Positions 22,250 through 34,808 of a stretch of 64,000 bases of DNA are shown piece by piece. The stretch's first letter is position 1. Every line of letters starts with the position of its first letter. The position numbers and the translations under genes were made by a program. Below the pieces are notes generated by a model that saw only the letters and a list, made by a program, of their open reading frames with translations, was not told where the DNA came from and did no database searches. Source of the DNA: Zoroaster sp. YZ-2022 (taxonomy: Eukaryota; Echinodermata; Asteroidea; Forcipulatida; Zoroasteridae); the NCBI GenBank assembly GCA_029582265.1, contig CM055820.1, positions 17,442,485 through 17,506,484 on the forward strand, written 5' to 3'.

Positions 22250-25200
22250 GAGCACGTTCTTTCACATATCATGCAGGCCATTCGCCTTATTCACGAATAA
22301 CTGACAAATTACTGGAAAATGACTGTAATTCTTACAGCCACTATGGCTTATGTTTCATGCACTAATTGTCCGATAGTTCCACAGCAAAGGAATAAAAAAC
22401 GGATCATATATTTCATTAGCATTTGAAAGCGAGGTACAAAAAAATAGTCTGGTTTCTCTGAATGAGCGTCCTCAAACAAAAAGCTCTTGTATTCAGGGAT
22501 TAACTGACATAAGATGGCCGAACATGATTACTAGTATGCACTCACAAAGTTTAACAGGCCTGTAATGATTCTCATTATGATTGTGTACAATGAATAGTTT
22601 TAAAGTTGAGAGGGAGCTGAAAGTGGCAGGTGGTAAACAATATGAGGTGTTTCTTTTATATATTGACTAGTTCTAGAGACTTTATTTTGTAAGTTATTTT
22701 AATGGAAAATTTCTTCTGAAGGAATTATGCCCCAGAAAATAGAAACTGCGTTATTTATTTTTGAAGAAAAGGGATGGAAGCCGGGTTGGAATAGATCCAG
22801 TCATAGCTTGCTGTGAGATTCCGGCTATATTTAAAGATTGGAAATCGGCCAGGATCAACTGGAAGGCGGGCTGGTTTTAAATGCTATCACCATGATGCTA
22901 TTAAAGACCCTGCGGTAAGCGATGGTACAGAACAAGACGATGGACCCACAGTTTTAAGTTCATAAACGTTCCCTCATTATCTTCAAAACAGTAGGCCTAA
23001 ATGAACCTTCAAAATGTTTACACACAAAATAGAAAATATATATATTTTAAATTTCTTATTGTGTGTCAGGGGATGATTTTCTCTGTTGGGTGGGGCAGGA
23101 GGCCTAATGGGTGACAGGTTAGGGGTCCAGATAAGATAAATTGGAATTTGGCATCATCCTTTGAAATTTACGTATTTGTTGCATACATTATTTTTTACAG
23201 TGTGTAATAATAAAGAAAACCCTGACAAGTTAGAACATAATTCTCATGACCCCGCCGTTGTACATTGTACCATGGAGGAAAACAGTCTGTTTTCTTCCTC
23301 CATGATGTATTAACTCTCGCAATTCCATTTCCCAATAATCACGATGGATTTAGCAAAATGTTTTCCCCCATATTTCGGCCTGTAATATAATATATTGCTA
23401 GAATAACATTAATAAAACAATAAAATGTCGCTAAAAAATCTCCCCAAACAAAAACACCATAGGCGAAATCAAAAACATAAAACACAACTCTATTGAAAAA
23501 GCAATACAATTAAATATTTACGACATGTTGAAGTCTGACAGCTACGGCGATATATTACTAAAAACATTTATGTTATGCATTTTAACAAAAGGCAATTTCG
23601 ACAACCTGACATATGTCAGCCCTAATAATATTTTATTTGGAGGGAATTTGCATATTCATCTCCCATCCTCACTCCCAAATAAATTCGTCACAGTTTATTA
23701 GTCTGAACTGTATTTTTCAACAACAAATACAAATATCTGCCACTAGAAATTGTTTCCATGAACTCCATAAAAATCAAGCTTTATACGCTGAAATACACAC
23801 AGAAAAAATACACAAGTTGTGTAAAATTTTACTATTTTGCAATGTTGTATACCGAACCTCCTAATTGTTTGGTGAGTTTTACAAAATGCGTGTTGGGTAA
23901 AGTTTTCATAAACATTTTGTAAACTTTTACTTCAAAAATCAGGAAAAGATTTACCTCTTAAATAGGTAAACATAAATTAAGTAAATTGTTACTGAATGTA
24001 TTGGTAAAAATACTTACTTTTGTGTAGAATACTAGACTCTTTTTACTATTTGACCTTGTAGCTTTTACTACTAACTTTGAGGTCTGCATAATTCTTTAAA
24101 AATAATGTAAATGAAACAAGGCACCCCACTATACTTTACAGTTTCAAAAACGTTTCTCTTTATTTATCAATAAAATGAAAACATCTCTTCAAATCCCACT
24201 TCACGAGGTTCTCTCATTTACTCCATGTTGTGAGGCGATTGTCGACTTGACAGGCACACACTGCTTTACTACGTCGCTTTTGCACACACAATGCATGATC
24301 ACATGGTGGGCTTTACACAATTAAAAGTGAATTTTTACTTGCGGCAATGCTTGGAGGATTCTTGTGGTAAAAGTTACGAACGGAGGCAAGGTAAAGAACT
24401 TGAGTTAATTACATAAATTATGTAAATAAAATTTAATACATTTAAATTACGTAATTTTTTAACTTACACAGCAGTTAATGTTCTTTATTTCCCAGAAAAT
24501 TTTACCCTAAATTACATGTAATATTTTACAAACATGTTTTACCCAGCTCTACAAATACCTACACTAGGATCTCCCTGAATGCAAAATTTTCAAAATGTTC
24601 ATTCCATTTCCTGTAGAAATTGACACCAAACACCATGAAAATTAAGAAGAGACCAGTGTTTGTTTGGGACAATGTAATAAGTCTAGTACCCACTCACTAT
24701 CATTCTTTTATTCCCCACAATGTTGCTTACGCTTTGAAGCTTGGGTACATGATTCACTGTATTCAATTTCTGGAAGACACACTTTGTTTGTACAGCCGCC
24801 GCAGCCGCCATATGCCTTAAGCGATTCCAGTGCATTATCACATTAACCAGAGAAGAGAATTATACAACTGTTGTGTAAAATCTTACCCTGTTTTAGAGTG
24901 TTCCCAGTGAACCTCCTCGGTAAATAGCTTGACCGGCAACAGGCGTTGGGTAAAAATGTTACTAACAGTTGTATAACGTTTTACTGCGATGTGGAATTTT
25001 ATTTACCTAACGCTTGGTAAATGTTGGTTAGGTAAAATTTTACATACTTGTGAGGTATAAGACTAAATGGTTTACTTACTCTATTGTGAGTAAAATGGTA
25101 TATAAAGTATTACTTTTAATGGGTATTTTGTTTTCTTACATTATTGTTTGATAATATGTTGGGAGTTCATAGTTGTTTTGTACCTGTGGCTGGTGCAAAT

Positions 25201-26168
25201 GTAAGTATTCCCTGGTTGAGGTATTTGAAGGTTAAACAAATGTTGAGTTTTAAATAATTGTATTGGTGTTCTCCTTATATAGTTCAGGATTAAGCCTTAG
25301 TTGTTTTCCGAGAAACTGGGCGAAGTATGTAATCCGATTGACAGCGCATAATGGTCACGACACATGCATTTTACTTGCACAATGACTTGTATGGGCAGTC
25401 GTTGCTGGGTGCATAATGCATAACGTATGGTACCTTGACTGTGTCTGAACAGTATACGCTGATATTTCCATCCCACAAACGATTCGGGCTTGTTTACTCC
25501 CAACAATTGTTTACCTTCAACCGCCTCAATCACAGTGGCGTAAATATGAGGGGGGACGGGAGACGTGCCCCCCAGCTCAGGTCCGTGTCCCCAGGTGCCC
25601 CAATTCAAATTTTTGCCCGAAAAATAGGTCCCTATTTGAATGCGATGGAGTTCAAGTATTGTGATATGCCCCCTAGAAAAGAGTGGTGCACCCTAGTTCC
25701 CCCTGAAAAGTTGGTTACCGTAGTTACGCCACTGCTCAATCAGTAAAATTTTGACGATACTCCCACTGCTGTGACATTATTCACCTGTCGTGTTCTCCAT
25801 CTTGAATTTGACGTTGAATGAGACACAGCTGCCTCGTGGGGACTTGACATTAAATCATGTCTTTTATACACTTTCATGAAGTAAAATTCTACTAAACAAA
25901 TGGTTAAACTTTTTTTTTTTATAACATAAGTGAAACTTAATACACACTTTTACGTTGTCACGCACAACCTTAATCACCTGCTTTTCTTGTAACTCTTGTA
26001 TACACGGCCGGAAGTTGACCACTCAGTGACCCGATCAATTACAAAGGTATGAAAGAGAGTTTATCTTGTTAACGTGGATACCCCAAGCTGGGGAGGACTG
26101 CAAGGATATCGCACCTCGAACCCTCGAATCGGGGTTGGCGATATGAACATTAGACTGGGCTCGTTCCC
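22250..26168 (+). repeat. 3.92-kb segment, copy B of a direct repeat
   Basis: Colinear with copy A from GCACGTTCTTTCACATATCA to the TGGGCTCGTT end. The copies differ by frequent 1-8 bp insertions and deletions and some substitutions, spread evenly and not concentrated at homopolymers alone. Both a genuine tandem duplication with a 386-bp spacer and a false duplication (two haplotypes or noisy reads joined in the assembly) would look like this. No gene is recognised. Confidence 0.93.
25533..25734. mobile_element. hAT-like MITE (in copy B)
   Basis: The ends CAGTGGCGTAA and TTACGCCACTG are exact inverted repeats of 11 bp. The perfect 8-bp target duplication CTCAATCA lies at 25525-25532 and 25735-25742. 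An 8-bp duplication with CAG-type ends is the hAT signature. The interior is C/G-rich (GTGCCCCCCAGCTCAGGTCC) and non-coding. Confidence 0.93.
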
Positions 26169-27615
26169 CTAATGAACAGATTATTGCAAGTACTTTCTGT
26201 GTTTGTATACTATTCGCAACCAACCTTTAAATTGCCTTGTGAAACAAAAAATCGACTAAAAAGTAACATTTTTATATAGATAAAACACGGTTTTCTGTGG
26301 TTTTCTATAGATTGCAACCAAGTTTTATTTCATTATTGTATCAAACTTATTTTATCCTAGAAATTAATAGATCATATAAAAATTATTATTTTAACATTTT
26401 TTCTAGAAAGAATTAATTAATAAATAGATATAAGTAGCAAAATAGTGGTTATTAGCCTAAATGTTTTGAACCTAGAAAGTTCTTTCTCCGGAGAAAGAAC
26501 CTGCTGAGGTTCGAGACCTAGAACCAGTAACTACTATTTTGCATTTATAATGTCTAGGTCCTTTATGTTGGTAGCAGTTTGGTAAAGCAGCTAATTCTCT
26601 GTTTATAAAATAGTACAAAAATATATTTATACATAACACTAACGTGCTCTTAACAACATATTTCATAGCTTGAAAGGGATTTCGGATTATATAAATACTG
26701 CCAAATGTGTTTCTGTAAATGATACAGTAGATAGATAATGCTCTTGAACAAGTTCTGCTAGTAGATGTGAAGCACCATCTTTAGATAATAGTAAGATTTT
26801 GCAATGACACCATATATTGAAATAATCTCTTTTAGTAGTAAGAGTTCTGAGAAGAACGTTTGGTTAACTCAACATTTCAATACGATACTTTGATCATCTT
26901 CTGGGAGAGATGCCGGAATGCTGGTGCAGGGGGGCTTAAGTAGCTCGGTGGAGGATCGATCCTGATCACTAGATCCTTTGGCCTTGCTTGTGTCATTCTT
27001 GTAGATGTAGCTATTACCTAAAATAAATTGAAATACATACATGTAATTAATGTGTGAACTAACAAATCTATTATTACACAATTTATTTATAGAAGTGAAA
27101 GATAATATTTAGTAACAAATTATTCAAAAATGTGCTTAAATATCAGCTGTTTTAACAACCACACACCATCCCTTAAAACTTATTCAAATAATAAATCCCA
27201 TATCCCACATATTTTTATTTTAAGCTAGGTTTCAACTTCACCTTAGGTTCAGGGAGTTACTACAGTTGTATACCCTTAAATTTATTTGGGAATTACCAAC
27301 TTTGTATTCTACTTTCTCTTACTCTTACTATTATATCATCGTGATTGTACAAACTACAGTTCTATGACAGTAACCAGTGAGTTAATAATTCATGATGTTT
27401 AAGATGATTACAAGTCCCAGGCATGTCAAATACAATGTTCCCAACTCCCATGGAAACTTCATGACAGTTATTACTAGTGCATGGTTAACATTATTAAAAA
27501 CGAACTTACCCAAATATAGAGGTCATAGATAATAACTTCTGTCAGTGTCACCACTGCCCAATTTGCCCAACAAACAATCCTTTTTAGATGATATCGTAGC
27601 ATGTGTATGCATTTT
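26169..27615. other. No gene; dispersed repeat fragments
   Basis: The stretch 26475-26610 (GAAAGAACCTGCT, TTTTGCATTTATA, AGGTCCTTTA(T/G)GTTGGTA, AGCTAATTCTCT) recurs at about 41588-41690, so it is a dispersed repeat. The stretch 26865-26905 has the Penelope-UTR-like words noted at 17.9 kb. The rest is AT-rich and unassigned. Confidence 0.5.
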
Positions 27616-27838
27616 ATCGTCACGATCAGAACAGATTTTCGACAGGGCATGTGGAATCGATGTCTTACTTAGTTCATGATGAACACAGTGACTGAAAATT
27701 ACAATACTAGCTCATTTATGCAGCAGCAACGGTAATATAACCTTATCATGTGGGGATGTTATGGTAGTCACTGAGTTAATCTAAAACAAGCATTCAGATT
27801 CCATGCCCTGTTGATCGTGACGATACTGCCCCTTTAAT
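27616..27838. mobile_element. Foldback MITE, family A
   Basis: The left end TATCGTCACGATCAGAACAG faces the right end CTGTTGATCGTGACGATACT. Inside are GACAGGGCATGTGGAATCGA, ATGCAGCAGCAACGGTA, CTTATCATGTGGGG and AGATTCCATGCCCTG. The element is flanked on the right by GCCCCTTTAA, as in other copies. Confidence 0.92.
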
Positions 27839-28820
27839 AACTTAAATATATCATTGTCTTAATTGACTTAATCAACCCGTCAACAAACCATACACAGCTG
27901 ATGAGTAACCAAACTAGATTACATGTTCATGCGTGACCACATAATTACATACACAGACTGGTAACCACCATATGTATATCTCTTCAGTGTATAGGGGTCA
28001 GGGAACCTTCATGATAAATTGACAACAGAGGGCGCCCTTCAACCAAAACTTTCAGGGGCATGTACAGGGGTTAGAAAATATCACATTTTATTTCAATGAT
28101 TTAGACTTGTTTCTAATAGGCCTGTACATGTTTTGAGGGGGGAAGAATATAAAAAAAGTAAAAAAAGGTGAAATAATACCCCCTAATGCATTGCTATTAA
28201 GCTGTGAGAGTCAGAAAAGGTCAAAAACGTATCAACAAAGTTTCTATCAGTTGTTTGGATTGTTTGTACTGGGCAGTCAAATATTAGCTCTATTAAAGTA
28301 GTATTTTCCGTACACGAAAACATTCTTTATTTCCGAAATTTATATCAAAGTCGTGAGAGGGTCGCTCCCATCAGCTACGCTATGCTTGTCGGAGCAATAA
28401 TAATGAGGCAGTTTACTCGTAGTGAGTCTGGGCCGATGAATTTGGCGAATTTAAATTCTGTCGGATAAATTGGCAGTCGGAATTATGCGCTTTTTTTCTT
28501 CTACTTGCTTATTATGTCTTTTTCTCTCCCAAAAGCCCAATTTCCGAAATTTTGTAAACAAAAAATCTGGCCGGGGGGGTTACGCCGCAATGTGTAAAAC
28601 GCACTTACCGACAACTTCGATGAAAACCAGTTTAGTATGGATTTAAGAGTAACATAATTGTGTTCACAATTTAAGGTTTCATGAAAAACTGTCCAAACCA
28701 CATGTTCTTCTCAAGAACCAATACACTCTTACAAATAGGCAAACAGACAGACAGCAAAGACAAACACAAAAACATTGAATAACTTCATGCTTGTGCGTCG
28801 TCAGTTGGAATGCACATTAT
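27839..28820. other. No gene recognised
   Basis: Unassigned sequence. The stretch 28340-28470 shares GATGAATTTGG and GAATTTAAATTCTGTCGG with 16.68-16.72 kb. A 66-codon minus-strand frame at 28501-28701 has no recognised domain. Confidence 0.45.
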
Positions 28821-28989
28821 CAGTGGCATAGCCAGGATTTTCAGAGTGGATCTGGAGGAACCTTGTTTGCGGTAAATTTTCCGGCACAAAACTCAATTCA
28901 GAAATACCAACAAGTTTGTGGTGCAAACAGACACTATTTTGTCAACAAGTGGAGATACCACTCATCCCCTCCTCATAGCTACGTCACTG
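28821..28989. mobile_element. 169-bp hAT-like MITE
   Basis: The ends CAGTGGCATAGC and GCTACGTCACTG are inverted repeats with two mismatches in 12. The flanking octamers CACATTAT (28813-28820) and CATATTAT (28990-28997) differ at one base, consistent with an 8-bp hAT target duplication. The interior is non-coding. Confidence 0.8.
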
Positions 28990-29096
28990 CATATTATTAC
29001 TGTTTTTACTGTAGGTTTTGAAAATATTAAATATTTTATTGCCCTGCCTTCGATCCACAAGAAGTCTTGTCATAAGTCACCAAGTCATATCCCACC

Positions 29097-29264
29097 ATGA
29101 AGACACTGGAAGAGAGACTTATTGCATGCAGACCCTTGAGGAATTCATCAAGCGTTGTAACCAAGAGGAGTGACACTGGATTGGATCCGGTGAAGATCTT
29201 ACCTCTTCTGAAGGCCGTACGATGGCCCGTTAGCGTGGCCGAGGTGGTCCGCGTCTTAGGGTAG
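29097..29264 (+). CDS. Small open frame or first exon with strong start context, unknown function
   Basis: ATG at 29097 lies in the context CCCACCATGA, a full vertebrate-type Kozak match. It opens a 55-codon frame (MKTLEERLIACRPLRNSSSV... ending VAEVVRVLG) that stops at TAG in TTAGGGTAGG. GC content and amino-acid variety are higher than in neighbouring frames. A donor-like GGGTAGGCT overlaps the stop and GGGTAATGG follows, so it could instead be a spliced first exon. No family is recognised. Confidence 0.3.
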   Translation: MKTLEERLIACRPLRNSSSVVTKRSDTGLDPVKILPLLKAVRWPVSVAEVVRVLG

Positions 29265-31895
29265 GCTCGGGTAATGGTGAGTTATCCGGTTGGATAGTTA
29301 TACCATAGGTTCCTTCCTCCATGGTTATACAATTAATTGATTTGGTCCAAGTAATGTTCATTCGTTTTAAACGTACGCACGACGGTCATTGCATCACTGG
29401 CCAATGAAAAAGCTCAGCATTGTAAGCTCCACCCCTGAGCTCCACCCCTCTGTGACCGTACACTACCTTAGTTTTGTTATTCAAAGTGTCCGCTGCATTG
29501 ACTGATGTTCACGTGACATCACCGCTGCATGCAGAGCGACAAGGACGTCTGTGCATGCGCCCTGCTGCTCTGTATAGCGCCACTCTATTGGTGTTGTTTC
29601 ACCAACTTTACTAAACAAGGTCGCGTCTTTTGAAATTCGGCAAATCGACTGGAGGTGTACGATCAAAGTGAGTGCCAAATGCCAAATGACCTCAATGAAC
29701 AAAAGATCACACATCCAATCTACAGTCATGGCTTTACAAGATGACACGTTTCTGGGTGGTCATCGAAACCCGCGAAGTGTAAAAGCGTCTTCAATGTGCA
29801 TCAAATATGAGCATCCGTTAAATTTTACAGATCGAGAGAAGCTAATTATTGGTCCATTTTGACGTTGTTGTACGTCTTTCGTGAATTTTTTTCTTGAAAA
29901 TCAAGCATAGGAGGGTAGTTAAACTCACGAAGAACAGTTTCATGGTGATTATACCTGAGCAAACCCAAGTAACGGCCTCTGGGCAACCAATTAAAAAATT
30001 GAAATATTGCTATTGATTACATCTTCGCTGTTTTAAATAATAATGGTTGGAGTGCATAGAAAGGAAAAAAAATCCTTAAATTAATTTAAAATGGAAGAGT
30101 GAACAGAATATATGTATTAAATATTGGTTTATATTGGCTTATAAACTTAAATCATTCCCCGTTTTTTTTATATTCTAACGTTATTAAAAATTATTTAACC
30201 CCCTTACAATGAAAACATACAATCTAATCCGTGTGTGTATATGCACACGCATACACACAATGATGTCATCCCAAAAACCGTAACAGATTTAGAAATCTTT
30301 TGTTTAACAACGCTAAAGCCGCAGGAAATCCCACCGTTTAAAAGTTCAGCTACTAGGTTTGCTCAAATAACAAAGTAATAATTAGTTAAAATAAGAGTTC
30401 TTTCACCTATCATACTTTTTTATGTCTCAGGAAAATTCATCTTCAGGAAGAAAATCCGCGTTGAAACATTACCTTTTTCAGCGTGCGCGCTCTTGTCAAG
30501 GAGCCAGAGTTGTGCACAAAAAACTTCAAGAAATTCGCGCGTTTGCCCATGTTGCTGTAATGTTGGTTCAATATTTGCAGACGACATATTCTTTCCTAAT
30601 CCTATTGGTTAAGAATTCTCTTTGAAATTAATTTTCAGTATGCCAACGGGCGTTTTTATCATTGAACTCCGCGACGGAAAAAAAAGTAAAGGTCACGTTA
30701 TGAATATGCATTTTGTATGACCCTTCAAAATTCTCGCGCATACTTAAACCACATGTCGCCTGCAGAGCATTTTGAACAGCGGTGACGCGGACAACTCTGG
30801 TACGTAAGAAATAATCCGCATGCACCAATGCCTGGGTTATTATTTATAGGTTTATATCATTATTACATGAGCATGCCCGTTTTGGACAGTTGTGGACGAA
30901 ACCCTGTCACGTACAACGAGACGTGTAACGCCAAGCTAGGGTGATCTAGAATTTTATGCCGAGGCAAAATTTAAAATTACCAATACATTTAGCTTTAAAA
31001 GATTGGAATTCAGGTAGTTGGGATCAAGTCCATAGATAATATTGACTATGAAGCATATCCCTTTGCTTTATGGTCTTTGCTCAGGAGCAGTTGTTCAGGG
31101 GTTGGGGCTTCGGATTTTAGGGGCAAATTTGCTCTTTCCCCACCCCCACACGCGTTTCCATTATTTGAACAGATTGATATGATTTTCATGTGGTTAAAAT
31201 AAGATTAAGGTCAATCTTATTCATCTTGTATCTTTTCGTTTTCATATTCCACTCCCTCCTTAATTTCTGTTATTTTTTTCGGTGGAGGGTGGAGGGGTGG
31301 AAGGTGGGCGTTTGGCTCATCCATTTGTATAGTTGTCTTTCTGTACACTCTAAATAGTGTCAATGTTTTGATCTGGCATACAATGTTACACACATTCGTC
31401 TTAACCCTCTTCTTCAACCAACAATGAAAATCTCTGCAATGACCATCCAAAACCTTAGTCTGAACATATTGCATAGAAACGTAATAAACAACCAAAATTC
31501 ATAGCAAAATCATACGTTTGGTAGTAGGGTGACGGAATGATTATGGCTTCAAACAGCGTGCACTCAGTTAATAACTACCATATCTCGCAGAGCTGAGCGG
31601 TGCGTAAATAAAAGCGCCCTGCAACACTCATATTTAAAATTATGAATGATACACGCGTTAACAAGTGTACCCGTGTACCAGATAACCATCAAAATTAAAT
31701 GTCTCTCTTCTCTAGAAATCTGGACTCGTTGTACATTCGCCATTTTGGGACCAATACCAAACGATTTAGTTATTGAATTAATATAAGAGTACGTTATTGT
31801 TAGTGTTGCCTGGCATAAAATTTATTCTACCTCTACTTACATAACTTGCCTATACACGTTTTGGGAGCTGGTGAAAGTCTTATTCAGAGTAATTA
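29265..31895. other. No gene recognised
   Basis: Contains balanced-composition sequence at 29.45-29.87 kb with overlapping frames on both strands (29481-29747 minus, 29668-29862 plus). Neither has a recognised domain. A CG-richer patch at 30430-30560 carries a 67-codon plus frame (30422-30625, MSQENSSSGRKSALKHYLFQ...), also unrecognised. No repeat family was assigned. Confidence 0.4.
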
Positions 31896-32155
31896 TTCTC
31901 GTTCAAACAAAGATTTCGTTCGTTGCATTCATAAAAACAGAGAACAAATGTACAGCTAATAGTATTCAGAGTTTGCGTTGCTTATTCAAAGCGAATTTCG
32001 TTGGTTAACCTTATTCATGCGTACCAAGTTTATTGTTATTCAAACAAGATTTCGTTCGTTGCCATTCATAAACAGAGAGAACAGATGTGCAGCTAATAGT
32101 ATTCAGAGTTTGCATTCTTATTCAAAGCAGATTTCGTTAGTTATTATTAAGGATT
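31895..32155 (+). repeat. Tandem duplication of a 130-bp unit
   Basis: CAAACAAAGATTTCGTTCGT ... CAGCTAATAGTATTCAGAGT and TTATTCAAAGC (about 31903-31990) recur at about 32041-32128 with small differences. The words GATTTCGTTNGTTG and TTATTCA(A)A recur several more times to 32230, showing a decayed longer array. Confidence 0.8.
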
Positions 32156-33434
32156 ACTAAGTTTGTTGTTACCAAAAGGCGTTCGTTGCATTTACGACAT
32201 AGTATGTCGTCTTGTTGTTAAAAGAAGATTTCATTCCATCTTTTTAGAGTGAGGGTACGGGGAACTATATGTATAATAATTGTCCCCATTATTAATGGCT
32301 TCCTGCTTTATAACGCCTTAAATAATTCTGTAGGCCTACCGTAGATCCTGAAGAGTACATGTTTTCTTGTAACCCATAAAACGTAAAGAAGTCGTCACAA
32401 AGCGCTCAGAACGCATTACTGAGCATCTTCATTCGAACAATTTCTGATGTCCGTAAATGGCCCTTACACCGAGGCTCACCCATGTAGAGTGGCGGAAAAG
32501 GGCGTTTCAAACAATGGTTTTTAACATCGTTTTCAAAATCGTCGTTGAATGGATTGAGATTCACATCTGCTTCATTAGCTAGAACACTTCACAAACTTGG
32601 TCCTGGGAATATTGCATCAGAGTCTCAGAGAGAACCTAAAATTTATTTATTTATTTATTTTTGTTTTATTTATTTTTAATTTCATTTTTTAATTTTATTT
32701 TACTGCAAACAAATCAACCACAAGCTCATAATTGTTTTGCCCCAAATATTTTGTCTAAAAGCAGGGAGATGCTGTGCAACCCGGGTTGCTCCCCATATTT
32801 ATGTTTCTGCTTTCCCCTCCCCATCCCCCACTTGTAGTAGCGATCGACGCCCATGATTGTGCGCTTGCATATTATATACATGTACACACCATTCAAAATC
32901 ATTCTCCAAGATGCGGTCACGGATTTTACGCCAGTGATATCTAGCCATATCTAAAAACATATAACGATCACAAAAAACGTCTTTGGATCTGGCCTGATGG
33001 GCTAAAACACAGCAAAACAACGGAAATAAATGCCTGCAAGACATTTTGGTTTGGTGTACACGTATCTAAAAGCACATTCGTCATAAGAACGTCATCAGTT
33101 CATCATTATGGGCTAATCCGGTATTATGGCCTATTATAGTATTAACAATATTGAAACAATATAAACCAAATCTTTTCCTTTACGCACACTTATATGACTT
33201 AATGCTACAGTTCAAGGATGGAGCTTTGCATAACAATGATAAAAAATAATGACGTCACTGGTTTCTCATCAAAGACATGCATACTTAAATCCTATTTTTC
33301 TTAATTTTCGGTCAAAAGTATTTTTCCCCCATAACTTCCTTCATTTTTATCCGTTGGTCATGAAATTTGGCATAAATGTTGTCTTTGTCAGCATCCATGT
33401 GACGACATTTAAATCACCGCTAGATGGCGTTATA
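32156..33434. other. No gene recognised
   Basis: A (TTTA)n run lies at about 32642-32700. Minus-strand frames at 32726-32920 and 32799-33044 have no recognised domain. Unassigned up to the gap. Confidence 0.45.
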
Positions 33435-33934
33435 NNNNNNNNNNNNNNNNNNNNNNNNNNNNNNNNNNNNNNNNNNNNNNNNNNNNNNNNNNNNNNNNNN
33501 NNNNNNNNNNNNNNNNNNNNNNNNNNNNNNNNNNNNNNNNNNNNNNNNNNNNNNNNNNNNNNNNNNNNNNNNNNNNNNNNNNNNNNNNNNNNNNNNNNNN
33601 NNNNNNNNNNNNNNNNNNNNNNNNNNNNNNNNNNNNNNNNNNNNNNNNNNNNNNNNNNNNNNNNNNNNNNNNNNNNNNNNNNNNNNNNNNNNNNNNNNNN
33701 NNNNNNNNNNNNNNNNNNNNNNNNNNNNNNNNNNNNNNNNNNNNNNNNNNNNNNNNNNNNNNNNNNNNNNNNNNNNNNNNNNNNNNNNNNNNNNNNNNNN
33801 NNNNNNNNNNNNNNNNNNNNNNNNNNNNNNNNNNNNNNNNNNNNNNNNNNNNNNNNNNNNNNNNNNNNNNNNNNNNNNNNNNNNNNNNNNNNNNNNNNNN
33901 NNNNNNNNNNNNNNNNNNNNNNNNNNNNNNNNNN
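33435..33934. other. Assembly gap (500 N)
   Basis: Exactly 500 N, so the true size is unknown. Any frame shown across it is not real. Confidence 0.99.
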
Positions 33935-34804
33935 CGATAGTTCCAAAGAAAAGCTCATTCCTGTCATAAATAAATGGATGTAGCTTGTTTTCATTAATTT
34001 ACTTAGAATTCAATGACATTGAACTTAAGCGACCGTTGCCCTGCAAAAAGACAAAATAAGGCAGGTTACTATATAATGTGCAGGTACACAACCTCCTGTG
34101 TTCAGGGAATAAGACATATAAGATAGGCTATAACTCATGAACACGGTGAATGGGGACAGCGCTTCTTCGGTATTTGCCTGTGTACTTTACTGTAAACAGT
34201 ATACAGGCGCCAAAACACCGTTTGTACAAACACTTCAGGTATAAAAAGAACTCCGCCAAACACCTGGGTATTTTAAGCCTAGGACTCAACAATGCCGTGG
34301 TTTATTTACAGCGAGGGGATATTAATAATGAAAGCATGGGAAGCGATTAATTTTTGTTCTTCGAAGAGGAAGGAGGTGGGACTTTGAGCACTCATCTCCG
34401 ACCAAGCCTACATCAATTTTATTTTTTGATCAGGAGTTGTCTACCAACGGAAATAACTGCCTGCTGAAAGCCCGATCAGTGTTGTCCACTGTAAATTCGC
34501 TCTTTGTGACCACAATTTGAACACGCCTGGCCATGTGTGACTGGCTCTGGCAAAACCCTAAACTTGGACCCAATTTTTTAAAGTGAGATTTTGGTATAGT
34601 TTGTTTCTCTAGATTTTCCTCCTTCATTTGATACCAGATTCTGATTTCTATAAATCCTGTTGTTCAAAATGTCATACAGCGTTCGGTACATCACGAATTG
34701 TGAATGTTCACTACAGAGTAGGTCACGGTGTGACCACAACGGGCCACTGTTAATTTTCGCAGTCAGTGTGAAAATGTCTTTGAATGGTGACCACGGTGTT
34801 TACT
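33935..34804. other. No gene recognised
   Basis: Short frames at 34150-34350 (plus) and 34430-34627 (minus) have no recognised domain. No repeat was assigned. Confidence 0.4.
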
Positions 34805-34808
34805 TTAA

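Noticed and set aside
22069..22281. Minus-strand exon ending at a perfect CAG|GTAAGT donor near 22110
   Set aside because: There is no matching acceptor, start codon context or recognised domain. A lone consensus donor is expected by chance in this length of DNA.
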